Assembly (NCBI GenBank): GCA_963513935.1
Contig: OY740768.1
Location: 68,312,231 to 68,376,230, forward strand
Length of the DNA: 64,000 nucleotides
Direction of reading: 5' to 3'
DNA from: Aphrophora alni
Lineage: Eukaryota; Arthropoda; Insecta; Hemiptera; Aphrophoridae
Position numbers and translations under genes: made by a program. Shown piece by piece: positions 12,319 to 23,092 of the stretch (positions are counted from its first letter, which is position 1; every line of letters begins with the position of its first letter). The notes beneath the pieces were generated by a model. The model was not told the DNA's origin. It made no database searches and was given only the letters and a program-made list of their open reading frames with translations.

Positions 12319-14715
12319 TACATGCCCTCAATGAAGATATCAAAAAAGTACATGCCCTCAATGAAGATATCAAAAAAGTACATGCCCTCAATGAAGATAT
12401 CAAAAAAGTGCATGCCCTCAATGAAGATATCAAAAAAGTGCATGCCCTCAATGAAGAATCAAAAAAGTGCATGCCCTCAATGAAGATATCAAAAAAGAAC
12501 ATGCCCTCAATGAAGATATCAAAAAGTACATGCCCTCAATGAAGATATCAAAAAAGTACATGCCCTCAATGAAGATATCAAAAAAGTGCATGCCCTCAAT
12601 GAAGATATCAAAAAAGTACATGCCCTCAATGAAGATATCAAAAAAGAACATGCCCTCAATGAAGATATCAAAAAAGTGCATGCCCTCAATGAAGATATCA
12701 AAAAAGTACATGCCCTCAATGAAGATATCAAAAAAGTACATGCCCTCAATGAAGATATCAAAAAAGTACATGCCCTCAATGAAGATATCAAAAAAGTACA
12801 TGCCCTCAATGAAGATATCAAAAAAGTACATGCCCTCAATGAAGATATCAAAAAAGTACATGCCCTCAATGAAGATATCAAAAAAGAACATGCCCTCAAT
12901 GAAGATATCAAAAAAGTGCATGCCCTCAATGAAGATATCAAAAAAGTACATGCCCTCAATGAAGATATCAAAAAAGTACATGCCCTCAATGAAGATATCA
13001 AAAAAGTACATGCCCTCAATGAAGATATCAAAAAAGTACATGCCCTCAATGAAGATATCAAAAAAGTACATGCCCTCAATGAAGATATCAAAAAAGTACA
13101 TGCCCTCAATGAAGATATCAAAAAAGTACATGCCCTCAATGAAGATATCAAAAAAGTACATGCCCTCAATGAAGATATCAAAAAAGTACATGCCCTCAAT
13201 GAAGATATCAAAAAAGTACATGCCCTCAATGAAGATATCAAAAAAGTACATGCCCTCAATGAAGATATCAAAAAAGTACATGCCCTCAATGAAGATATCA
13301 AAAAAGTACATGCCCTCAATGAAGATATCAAAAAAGTGCATGCCCTCAATGAAGATATCAAAAAAGTACATGCCCTCAATGAAGATATCAAAAAAGAACA
13401 TGCCCTCAATGAAGATATCAAAAAAGTACATGCCCTCAATGAAGATATCAAAAAAGTACATGCCCTCAATGAAGATATCAAAAAAGTACATGCCCTCAAT
13501 GAAGATATCAAAAAAGTACATGCCCTCAATGAAGATATCAAAAAAGTGCATGCCCTCAATGAAGATATCAAAAAAGTACATGCCCTCAATGAAGATATCA
13601 AAAAAGAACATGCCCTCAATGAAGATATCAAAAAAGTGCATGCCCTCAATGAAGATATCAAAAAAGAACATGCCCTCAATGAAGATATCAAAAAGTACAT
13701 GCCCTCAATGAAGATATCAAAAAAGTACATGCCCTCAATGAAGATATCAAAAAAGTGCATGCCCTCAATGAAGATATCAAAAAAGTGCATGCCCTCAATG
13801 AAGATATCAAAAAAGTACATGCCCTCAATGAAGATATCAAAAAAGTACATGCCCTCAATGAAGATATCAAAAAAGTGCATGCCCTCAATGAAGATATCAA
13901 AAAAGTGCATGCCCTCAATGAAGATATCAAAAAAGTACATGCCCTCAATGAAGATATCAAAAAAGAACATGCCCTCAATGAAGATATCAAAAAAGTACAT
14001 GCCCTCAATGAAGATATCAAAAAAGTACATGCCCTCAATGAAGATATCAAAAAAGTACATGCCCTCAATGAAGATATCAAAAAAGTACATGCCCTCAATG
14101 AAGATATCAAAAAAGTACATGCCCTCAATGAAGATATCAAAAAAGTACATGCCCTCAATGAAGATATCAAAAAAGTACATGCCCTCAATGAAGATATCAA
14201 AAAAGTACATGCCCTCAATGAAGATATCAAAAAAGTACATGCCCTCAATGAAGATATCAAAAAAGTACATGCCCTCAATGAAGATATCAAAAAAGTACAT
14301 GCCCTCAATGAAGATATCAAAAAAGTGCATGCCCTCAATGAAGATATCAAAAAAGTACATGCCCTCAATGAAGATATCAAAAAAGAACATGCCCTCAATG
14401 AAGATATCAAAAAAGTGCATGCCCTCAATGAAGATATCAAAAAAGTACATGCCCTCAATGAAGATATCAAAAAAGTACATGCCCTCAATGAAGATATCAA
14501 AAAAGTACATGCCCTCAATGAAGATATCAAAAAAGTACATGCCCTCAATGAAGATATCAAAAAAGAACATGCCCTCAATGAAGATATCAAAAAAGTACAT
14601 GCCCTCAATGAAGATATCAAAAAAGTACATGCCCTCAATGAAGATATCAAAAAAGTGCATGCCCTCAATGAAGATATCAAAAAAGTGCATGCCCTCAATG
14701 AAGATATCAAAAAAG
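12319..14715 (+). repeat. 30-bp tandem satellite, 80 units
   Basis: The unit begins TACATGCCCTCAATGAAG and ends ATATCAAAAAAG. I count 80 units. Three are 29 bp long through a single lost base: the unit containing 12,457, and the units ending at about 12,526 and 13,695. Otherwise variation is almost confined to the two bases before CATG, which are TA, TG or AA. Because 30 is a multiple of three, four of six frames stay open for hundreds of codons as repeated decapeptides (for example VHALNEDIKK and MYFFDIFIEG). These open frames have no other coding evidence and should not be annotated as genes. Confidence 0.98.
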
Positions 14716-15952
14716 TACATGCCCTCAATGAAGACATCGGAAAAGTTTTATCCCGGTATTAGTACATGCCCTCAATGAAGACATCGGAAAAGTTTTATCC
14801 CGGTATTAGTACATGCCCTCAATGAAGACATCGGAAAAGTTTTATCCCGGTATTAGTCCATGCCCTCAATGAAGACATCGGAAAAGTTTTATCCCGGCAT
14901 TAGTCCATGCCCTCAATGAAGACATCGGAGAAGTTTTATCCCGGCATTAGTCCATGCCCTCAATGAAGACATCGGAAAAGTTTTATCGCGGCATTAGTCC
15001 ATGCCCTCAATGAAGACATCGGAAAAGTTTTATCCCGGTATTAGTACATGCCCTCAATGAAGACATCGGAAAAGTTTTATCCCGGTATTAGTACATGCCC
15101 TCAATGAAGACATCGGAAAAGTTTTATCCCGGTATTAGTACATGCCCTCAATGAAGACATCGGAAAAGTTTTATCGCGGCATTAGTCCATGCCCTCAATG
15201 AAGACATCGGAAAAGTTTTATCGCGGCATTAGTCCATGCCCTCAATGAAGACATCGGAAAAGTTTTATCCCGGCATTAGTCCATGCCCTCAATGAAGACA
15301 TCGGAAAAGTTTTATCCCGGCATTAGTCCATGCCCTCAATGAAGACATCGGAAAAGTTTATCCCGGTATTAGTACATGCCCTCAATGAAGACATCGGAAA
15401 AGTTTTATCCCGGTATTAGTCCATGCCCTCAATGAAGACATCGGACAAGTTTTATCCCGGCATTAGTGCATGCCCTCAATGAAGACATCGGAAAAGTTTT
15501 ATCCCGGCATTAGTCCATGCCCTCAATGAAGACATAGGAAAAGTTTATCCCGGTATTAGTCCATGCCCTCAATGAAGACATCGGAAAAGTTTTATCCCGG
15601 CATTAGTCCATGCCCTCAATGAAGACATCGGAAAAGTTTATCCCGGTAATTAGTCTATGCCCTCAATGAAGGCATCGGCAACGTTTATCCCGGTAATTAG
15701 TCTATGCCCTCAATGAAGACATAGGAAAAGTTTATCCCGGTATTAGTCCATGCCCTCAATGAAGACATAGGAAAAGTTTATCCCGGTATTAGTCCATGCC
15801 CTCAATGAAGACATCGGAAAAGTTTTATCCCGGCATTAGTCCATGCCCTCAATGAAGACATCGGAAAAGTTTATCCCGGTAATTAGTCTATGCCCTCAAT
15901 GAAGGCATCGGCAACGTTTATCCCGGTAATTAGTCTATGCCCTCAATGAAGA
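14716..15952 (+). repeat. 47-bp tandem satellite, about 26 units, parental to the 30-bp unit
   Basis: The unit begins with the same TACATGCCCTCAATGAAG, continues ACATCGGAAAAG, and adds the 17 bases TTTTATCCCGGTATTAG. The 30-bp unit is this unit without the 17-base tail and with GACATCGG changed to GATATCAA. Units are more diverged than in the 30-bp block: TATTAGTA/CATTAGTC variants, one-base losses in TTTT, CCC to CGC, and a right-edge subtype with TAATTAGTCT and GGCATCGGCAACG. The right-edge subtype occurs twice, at about 15,640-15,715 and 15,870-15,950. Confidence 0.97.
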
Positions 15953-18359
15953 TGATCCTTGCCTGAGAATTGAACTTTGTGTGTTGTATAGGCCAAATTG
16001 TTATAGGATGTACATTTTTCAATACAATTATCTGGAACGACGAGTCCAGAGTCAAGTTGGCTCAGTTCACCTCACTGATCACCTCACATCATAGAGCTTT
16101 TTTTATGTGGATACGATAAAGATAAGTTTTTGTTGTATAAAATCTGCAAGAATCAACAAGTTTAAAATTGCAATTGAAATAGAAAAAAAATTATTCATCA
16201 GGGTCTGTTCGCCTGTCCTGGACCGTAACTGTCATGAATAACTGCGATAACTCAACAAAATTCTACACTTGTTACAAATTAAGTTAGTTAAATACACTGC
16301 ATTTATATTCATTCATACTGTGTGTACATTTGGAACAACATTTTCAACAATAACCCTAATTTGAAATAAGTATATGTTTCTATTATTTGTTTGTCTCAAT
16401 GCATTATCATTTTGAAATAATAATAGCTGAATTTAATACATTCTTCATTATACAGAAATATTCATTTTACATAAGTAACCGTAAAAAGACAGCTAAAATA
16501 ATTATTCAATGTTGACTTTACTTTAATATCAGCAGTCATGTATTGTAATAAATAAACACAAACACAAAAAAAAATTTGAACATTGAAAATATTTCTAATT
16601 CCTATATTGTTTTTTTCGAATTATAAAATAATAGAAACGTTGCAATTGATACTGAATGTGATGATAATCAACATAACTCATAAATATTAATACATAAGTA
16701 TTATTTTCCTTATCAGTCCTACGCGTTTTGTTATGTATGTATGAGCGGAAGCCTTCGCACCTACCCGCCCAACATATTCCATTACCCAGCGCTAATGTGA
16801 CGCAACTATTACGTATTCAAATTTATACGGGTTAAAATTCATTTTAAAATCTCCCACCGAGTTATCTAATTTGAATAAAGTGTTTGAAACAAGTACCCGT
16901 GGGCACTCGCTTCAAATTGGTCCTGACTATCATCGAGCCGCGTTTCTATCCTTAAGGTTAATTCCTTTGGTCTTTGATGCACTCGGCAAAGCTTTGGTGA
17001 ATGCGGAGAGTAAATTACTTGTAAATAGTTCAGTCCTAGTCTTTTTATCAACTGATTAAAATTAAACTACTTTGTTAGGTTTGTATTGTTTAGTACTTAT
17101 TGCGTGTTCAATGATTAGTTTGTAACATATGTTTAACAATGCCTGAGGAGACAATTTGTTTGATTGTAAAATAAATTAGTTTTTACCCTCATTTCTCCCT
17201 CTGAGAACCCTATCCCTCCCTCTTCCTTTTGATGTAAATATCACAAATACTCACTAGTATATCAAAACGTTTAATATGTATAATTAGAAAAATACAATTT
17301 ATGAAAACGGACATAAAGCATATAGGCTAATCGAATTTCTGCTACGTCATGAATTCTTGAAAACTATAAAAAGTCTACTGATCCTATCTAAAAGAATTAT
17401 AATAACTAAGTAAAAATAGTCAATATAAAATCTCAAAACTGTATATTATTGGTTTTATTTGATCGAATCGTTGGAAAAATTCGTTATCTAGATAAATATG
17501 TTGGTAAATTTCAATAAGGCTGTCAATTTTCTAATTTTAATTAGGTATTTGTTTAGCATAACTTTTCAGTTGTACACCCATGCCTATATCGCTACTCATA
17601 GCTCATTTTGGAAGTTTTAAAATCTGCACCCCATAGCATCTAAACGTATTTTGTAGGCCTACTATGAAAATAACAAGAGATATAACTGAGAAATTAAATT
17701 ATTAAAACAAAATCTACAAATATATCTGAAAAAGAACGTAGTTTCAAAATGGTTGTCTTTTGCAAAGATTTATCTGTACATTCTATTATCTAGTACTTAC
17801 ATAAATATTTAATAGTTAATTTTGTGATATTTGACGATAATTGCGCATTAGGCCTAATAACATGTCAAGGTCGGCAAAGGAACAAATAAGTCAAAAACTT
17901 CAAAAGAAATGCGATCTTATCATATCGACATCAGCTGTGGCCGACTATTTCAAAAAATTTGTTTTAGAGCCATTTTAAAAATATTTTTAACATATGTTGA
18001 GCATTCATATTTTTTTAGAATTTAGTTCAATAATAAATTATAAACACAAATTTGAAATTCAACAAGTTGTGTTGACAAAGAAATATTTTACAAGTCCCGA
18101 GCTAAATACGGCCTATCATTTCTCTTCCACCCCCTCCTTCTTTCCTTGTTAATAATAGCGTCGCAGGTTATACATCTTCAGCTCTATTTCCTTTCCGCTT
18201 GCGAGGGTCAAGAATTTCTTCGTCAGGACATTAACCTATATTTCTGTGGAAAGGTTTTTTATTTTATTTTTTCATTAAACATATTTCCAACGACAAATCT
18301 GTTAGCAGTATCTGCTACGACATGTCACGTAAATTGTAGCAAACATTAAACAGGGAGCT
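15953..18359. other. Intronic stretch with one moderately GC-rich island
   Basis: No supported gene. A moderately GC-rich island at about 16,720-17,010 contains CTTTGATG, a TCF/LEF-like core, at about 16,972. Open frames of about 60 codons exist on both strands there, so they carry no coding evidence. Confidence 0.45.
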
Positions 18360-18396
18360 GGTTATTGCGAGGTGTGATAGACGCACATGGACTTAC

Positions 18397-18520
18397 GAGG
18401 GGTGGGATTTTGGGCGACGTCCAGCAGTACTGGCGCCCACAGAACTGTCATCTTGTATTTGCAACTGAACACATCTACACCGACCACCTCCTTGAATCTT
18501 TCTGAAAAGTCTTTGTTTAA
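18397..18520 (-). other. GC-rich island, candidate hth cassette exon
   Basis: On the minus strand a GC-rich segment ends at a strong donor CCCCTC|GTAAGTCC, the same eight intronic bases as the linker-exon donor. Two possible acceptors are ACACTCAG|TT (exon 124 bp) and ACTTTTCAG|AA (exon starting at 18,501, 105 bp). All three minus frames are largely open and a plus frame is open too, so reading frame alone proves nothing. If spliced between the two hth exons, the short form makes a stop at the junction (T+AA) and the long form shifts frame to a stop soon after the next junction. Either way the homeodomain is lost. The alternative is a conserved enhancer. Confidence 0.28.
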
Positions 18521-18704
18521 CTGAGTGTAGCCTTTGTGTGATGTGTTTAAAATTATACAGGGGCAAATTCTAAAGTAAAATGCTAAAACTATTTTTTCTC
18601 ATGTATTCAATTATTTTAATGACCCGTACACAATGTTTAATAACGTAATTTCTTTAAAGCATATGTTTTAAAGAACCTTAAACATTAATTGCTATTAACA
18701 TAAG

Positions 18705-18705
<1 letters not shown>

Positions 18706-18747
<42 letters not shown>
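18706..18747. repeat. (TA)n microsatellite
   Basis: About 21 uninterrupted TA units, directly abutting the fold-back element that follows. Confidence 0.97.
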
Positions 18748-18748
<1 letters not shown>

Positions 18749-18753
18749 ACCTT

Positions 18754-18908
18754 GTTTATTAACAAAACGTTTCAACAACAATGTCGCCGTCTTCAGTGAT
18801 GCATGAGCATCAAACTATAATTCAATTATAATTTTATTTTAATTATTGTAGTTCAATCATCACTAAAGATGGCAACATTGTTGTTGAAACGTGTTTGAAT
18901 TAATAAAC
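18754..18908. mobile_element. Fold-back (inverted-repeat) element
   Basis: The left arm GTTTATTAAC...ACGTTTCAACAACAATGT.GCC.TCTT.AGTGATG (18,754-18,801) is repeated as an imperfect reverse complement at 18,858-18,908, around a 56-bp AT-rich spacer. No coding capacity. It is related in arm logic to the elements at 45,985 and 59,140. It could be a non-autonomous MITE or a decayed retroelement tail. No clear target-site duplication was seen, since the left flank is a TA microsatellite. Confidence 0.7.
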
Positions 18909-21900
18909 GTGTATATTATTTATGAACAATTATTTTCAAATTTTATTTTTATTTTAAGTTACATAATTAAACATGTTTTAGGCGTTTTAAGTGATTTTCG
19001 TTGTATTATTATTTTGATATCTATCTACTAAACAGTTTTTGAATTGAGTTAACTTTCGGAACTAATAAATAATTGAAGATTTTTTTTTTTAATACGAAAC
19101 ACCCGTCAAATAGTTCCTTTTACATTACTTATATTTCTTTTACATTTGAATGTATTATATTTATAAAATAAAGTTTACTCTGAATGCAAAATGATTTTTT
19201 GAAAGAAACTAAACTTCAGAAAATAAGTAAAAATAAAGACAAATTAACCTTCTGAAATGTATTGTTGAGTCCAGGTTCATTATACTCACTCCATTTTTTA
19301 AACAATGTGAAAGTGCAAGACTTTATTTTATAAATTTTGTAATTTAAGACTATTTTAGATAATTATTGCCAAGTATTTAAAAACATTACCTAAATTAACA
19401 AAAGACGTAAAATGTTTGTTATTTTAACGACAAATACGATAAAGATATTATATTCAAAAAATAAAACTCATAAACGTCCGGCTGTTTTAATCATACCAAG
19501 AATTAAAACAAAAGATTTACCGATAATTCTACCCAACATTAAAATATATTAGTCGTTTAAAAGCAAAATATTGTAACTTTTATATATTTTTGTCAAATAA
19601 TTAATTGTTTCAAGATATTGACATAAAACCCATTCAAATGGCCGCTTTATGAAAAATACAAAAGAAAATCATTGTAGTTTACATTCTTCTATAAGTTTAC
19701 ATAGAAAGAAAGGGTAAACCAAATCTGGACACAATATCTCTTAATTTTTTAAAGTTATAACATGTTTTAGAAAAAAACAAGCTGAACGACCTACGAAAAA
19801 CAAAATATTTTCATACACATGTTCAGAGGGACTTTTTTCTATATTTTAAAATTACAATCATTTGTTAAAGTTTGGCTAATAATTTTGAATCACTCTGTAT
19901 AAATTGTTTTTCTATACATCTGTCACCTATCTACCAATTTGTCAGTTTTGATAATTATTTTTCTGTTTTATTTTACTGAAATACTTTAATTCTGTAAATA
20001 AAATAAATGTTCATACGAGAATGAAGTAGATGCTTCATAATCCTAGTTGATACACCCCCCCCCCTTACTCACATGTGAAAACTAGATATAGATCTAGTGT
20101 TTTCTCGTTTCTGTTTTTAAATCAATTTTAAAGAGGGAGAGACTAGGAGCTGCCAACTTGATTCAACTTAATCCCAAACATTGACAAATTTGTAACTTTT
20201 GTCATATTTCTCACAAATAATACTCTCATCATGTTAAAACAAAATTGCCAATTCGAATCAAGTTATTATTCTCTGAGTTCATTTTATTTCGAGAGCATAT
20301 TTGCAACTTTAACAAAGGTCGGAAAGTAAACCTTGTGGGGCGACGCCATTTTGTTTATGATGCCGCTAACGGAGCCAAAAAGCCAAGAGCGCAGCAAACA
20401 CTTAAATCTAGTTAGATTTGAAAGCACCAATATCTTAGCTAAATGTAATATAGGTTAAATCTAGAACCACGAAATTTACTGGTGTTTTCCCCATTTGTTT
20501 CCCCACTTTATAAATGCTATTTTATATCTAAATATAAGTTATCATATTTATGGACGTTTCATAAAATAAGACCCAAAAACTTTTATTAAATGGTTCATTT
20601 GTTTTAAATTATTATCTGGAATATTTACGAAAGTTTGTCTGTTCAAAGCTCGTTCTGAAATGTTTCAATTTATTAGTTTTCATAATTTCATATAAATATT
20701 TAGTCTTTAAAAATTGAATATATCGTTAAAAAAAACTTAAATTGATATCAACATTCAATCCTCTTCATAATTAAGGATTTCAGTCTAATGATAATGTATA
20801 TATTTAATGAATTGATATCTGTAGGCCTACGATCGTTCTCGAAATAACAATCTACATAGACCTTCTAATATCGATATTTGAAACACTTGAACCATAGTAT
20901 TTTTGTCTGAAAAGAATGTGCCTTGCAACATTCATAGAATCTAACAGCTAATGAAATAAGTAATTGATACTTTGTAAAACAGAGTTAGAATATAAATAAG
21001 CCCTACAATTTTGGTTTTTAAGATCCGACCATTAGAATGATTTTAAAAAATAATGTCGGTTTTTCCTTGTTTTATTTTCCGTCCTAGATATTTTGGCCAT
21101 CCTACACTAGCAGCTTCGAGTGTCAAATGATTAGGATGAGTGATTGTTGAAGATCCAAGTGCCTGCTTGAAGCTATCAGATGTGCTAAGTCACGGCCTCC
21201 TAAACGTCTTCTTCTTCTTCTGCTTAATGAAGTTGCACGAGGTGCCACGGCCACAACAATCTCATCTTCTTATTTCTCTAATTACATGTAAATTAAATTC
21301 ATTCATTAACAAGATTATGAAGATCTAAGGTTTGCTTAATCAGAAACTCTGATTGGAATATAAAAATGGTCAACGTGGGATTATCTTTGTTTGATTATTT
21401 TTAACAATGACAAACAGTGCTTGATTTTTGGTGAGTTCATGTAGTTATTTCATAGATTTTAAAATTATTCAGAATGTTGATGTACAAGAAATAATCTTCA
21501 CATCTCTGACATTGCTTCCATAGAATATAGGTCTACTGGGAAATTTATTTTTTCAGTATGAAGACGTGCATTCAACCATTTTGTAGTATTTAAGTTAATA
21601 AAGGAATCACTTTCAGAAATGATAAATTCTTCTCGTTGGAAGCTTTGAGTGACAAGAAGTAGAAGAAATTGTTAGTACTTATTTAGATAGGAAAATCAGT
21701 TTTTATTTAGATCCACAGTGTTAATCTCAAATTACCTACAATAGTATCTGTCACAATACAATAAATGAAAAATTAAAATCTTCACTAAAGTACCTACCAA
21801 ATTACATGTCTCTGCAATCTCACTTTCTTTCAACATAAATCATTAAAATGGATAAAAATCTGAAATTAATCCTAATGAATGCTAATAAAGTAATGGACAT

Positions 21901-22191
21901 ATTTTATATACAAATATATTTCTTTTTACAGTTAATAAAATGTTTAGAGTAGATAGAGACATGCTACAACAGCATTGGAGACGAAAGACCGAATAAGTTA
22001 TGGGCTATTCAAGTGAAGTAACAAATCCAACGAAAAATAAATCAAACATAAAAACATATATTGTATTACTTAAATGTATGCAATGAAGTTCCTTTAATGC
22101 TTGTACATTATCTATATTGTAATAAATAAACTGTAAACACGTAAATTAAACCAATTAAACTTTAACTAAAACAATTTCTAAATATGCAAAT
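18909..22191. other. AT-rich intron, no gene seen
   Basis: No supported gene. A C-run lies near 20,054, and a short GC-rich patch at about 20,330-20,400 contains GACGCCATTTTG, a YY1/Pho-like core. Confidence 0.5.
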
Positions 22192-22389
22192 GTGTTGGCG
22201 ACGACACCAAGGATCAAATTAAACGAAGGTCACATTATAAATGCACAAATCGAAGCTTTGTTGAATAATACGATTTGGCGAACATTGTTTGAGAATGTTG
22301 AATCAGAAAGCCCGACACCTGTCTCAAGTTCTCAATCCTTCACTGCCGCTTTTTGGCGTCCGTCGCCGGAATCTATTTTTGACAAATAG
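22192..22389. other. Moderately GC-rich island with a 65-codon plus-strand open frame
   Basis: The plus frame runs MLATTPRIKLNEGH... to ...RPSPESIFDK and stop. No family is recognised, and there is no start context or splice evidence. Composition differs from the flanks. It could be a conserved regulatory element. Confidence 0.3.
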
Positions 22390-22949
22390 TCTAAGCTGTT
22401 TTGAACTCGCAGTCAATTTCTTTTCGTATTAAACATTTCGAGTGTGCGACGTGTACTTGATATTAATTTCATTCGTCACGCAATATGCAGAGTAACTTGT
22501 AAAACATGGTTGCCAAATTTATGCATAAAATGTATTTCGAAAGCTGCATTTAGTCAGTTGTCGGCAAAACATAACTCGGTTCACTTCGTTTACATACATT
22601 TCTGGGAATATAATTTATTTCAAAATGAAAGTGGATATGAAAAATATAAGAGAAATAGAAACATAAAATTTTAAATAGATTTTACGCAAAATAATTCCAG
22701 TTTTTTATTATATAAATATGTCCGAATTAACAAACATCTTTCAACCCTTTTCCATCTCAAACAACTAAAATATTAAGATTATAGAATGTATAACTTTAAT
22801 TGTTACCTTTGTACAAAGGTTCAAACAAATAAGTAACACAATATTGAAATATAAACCAGTTTTACTGCATCAAATATTGAATCTATTGCGGCGTTTGCAT
22901 AAACCTCGCCAATAATCAGATAGCTAACAAAAGACATTTATCCCATCGC

Positions 22950-23092
22950 GAGATTGCTCAAGACCCTTCTCAACGTGTTTTCCCGACGATAAAATAATCG
23001 ACGAGGACAAACCGCCCACACACCGCGGGAAAATTACAAAATTGTACCATTTGTCCTCGTACGCCGGACAATTAGAGGACGGTCGTAACGCT
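22950..23092. other. GC-rich island with an 11-bp perfect inverted repeat
   Basis: ACGAGGACAAA at 23,001-23,011 is matched by TTTGTCCTCGT at 23,050-23,060, surrounding ACCGCCCACACACCGCGGGA. CpG-rich in an AT-rich intron. No coding support. Candidate conserved regulatory element. Confidence 0.4.

Noticed and set aside
12448..14778. Very long open frames of 335-733 codons on both strands, made of repeated decapeptides
   Set aside because: They are a direct consequence of a 30-bp repeat lacking stops in four frames; they overlap on both strands and end where unit length changes. No start context, splice site or unique sequence supports a protein.
12319..15952. CRISPR-like regular spacing
   Set aside because: There are no variable spacers; units are directly adjacent and the host is a eukaryote.
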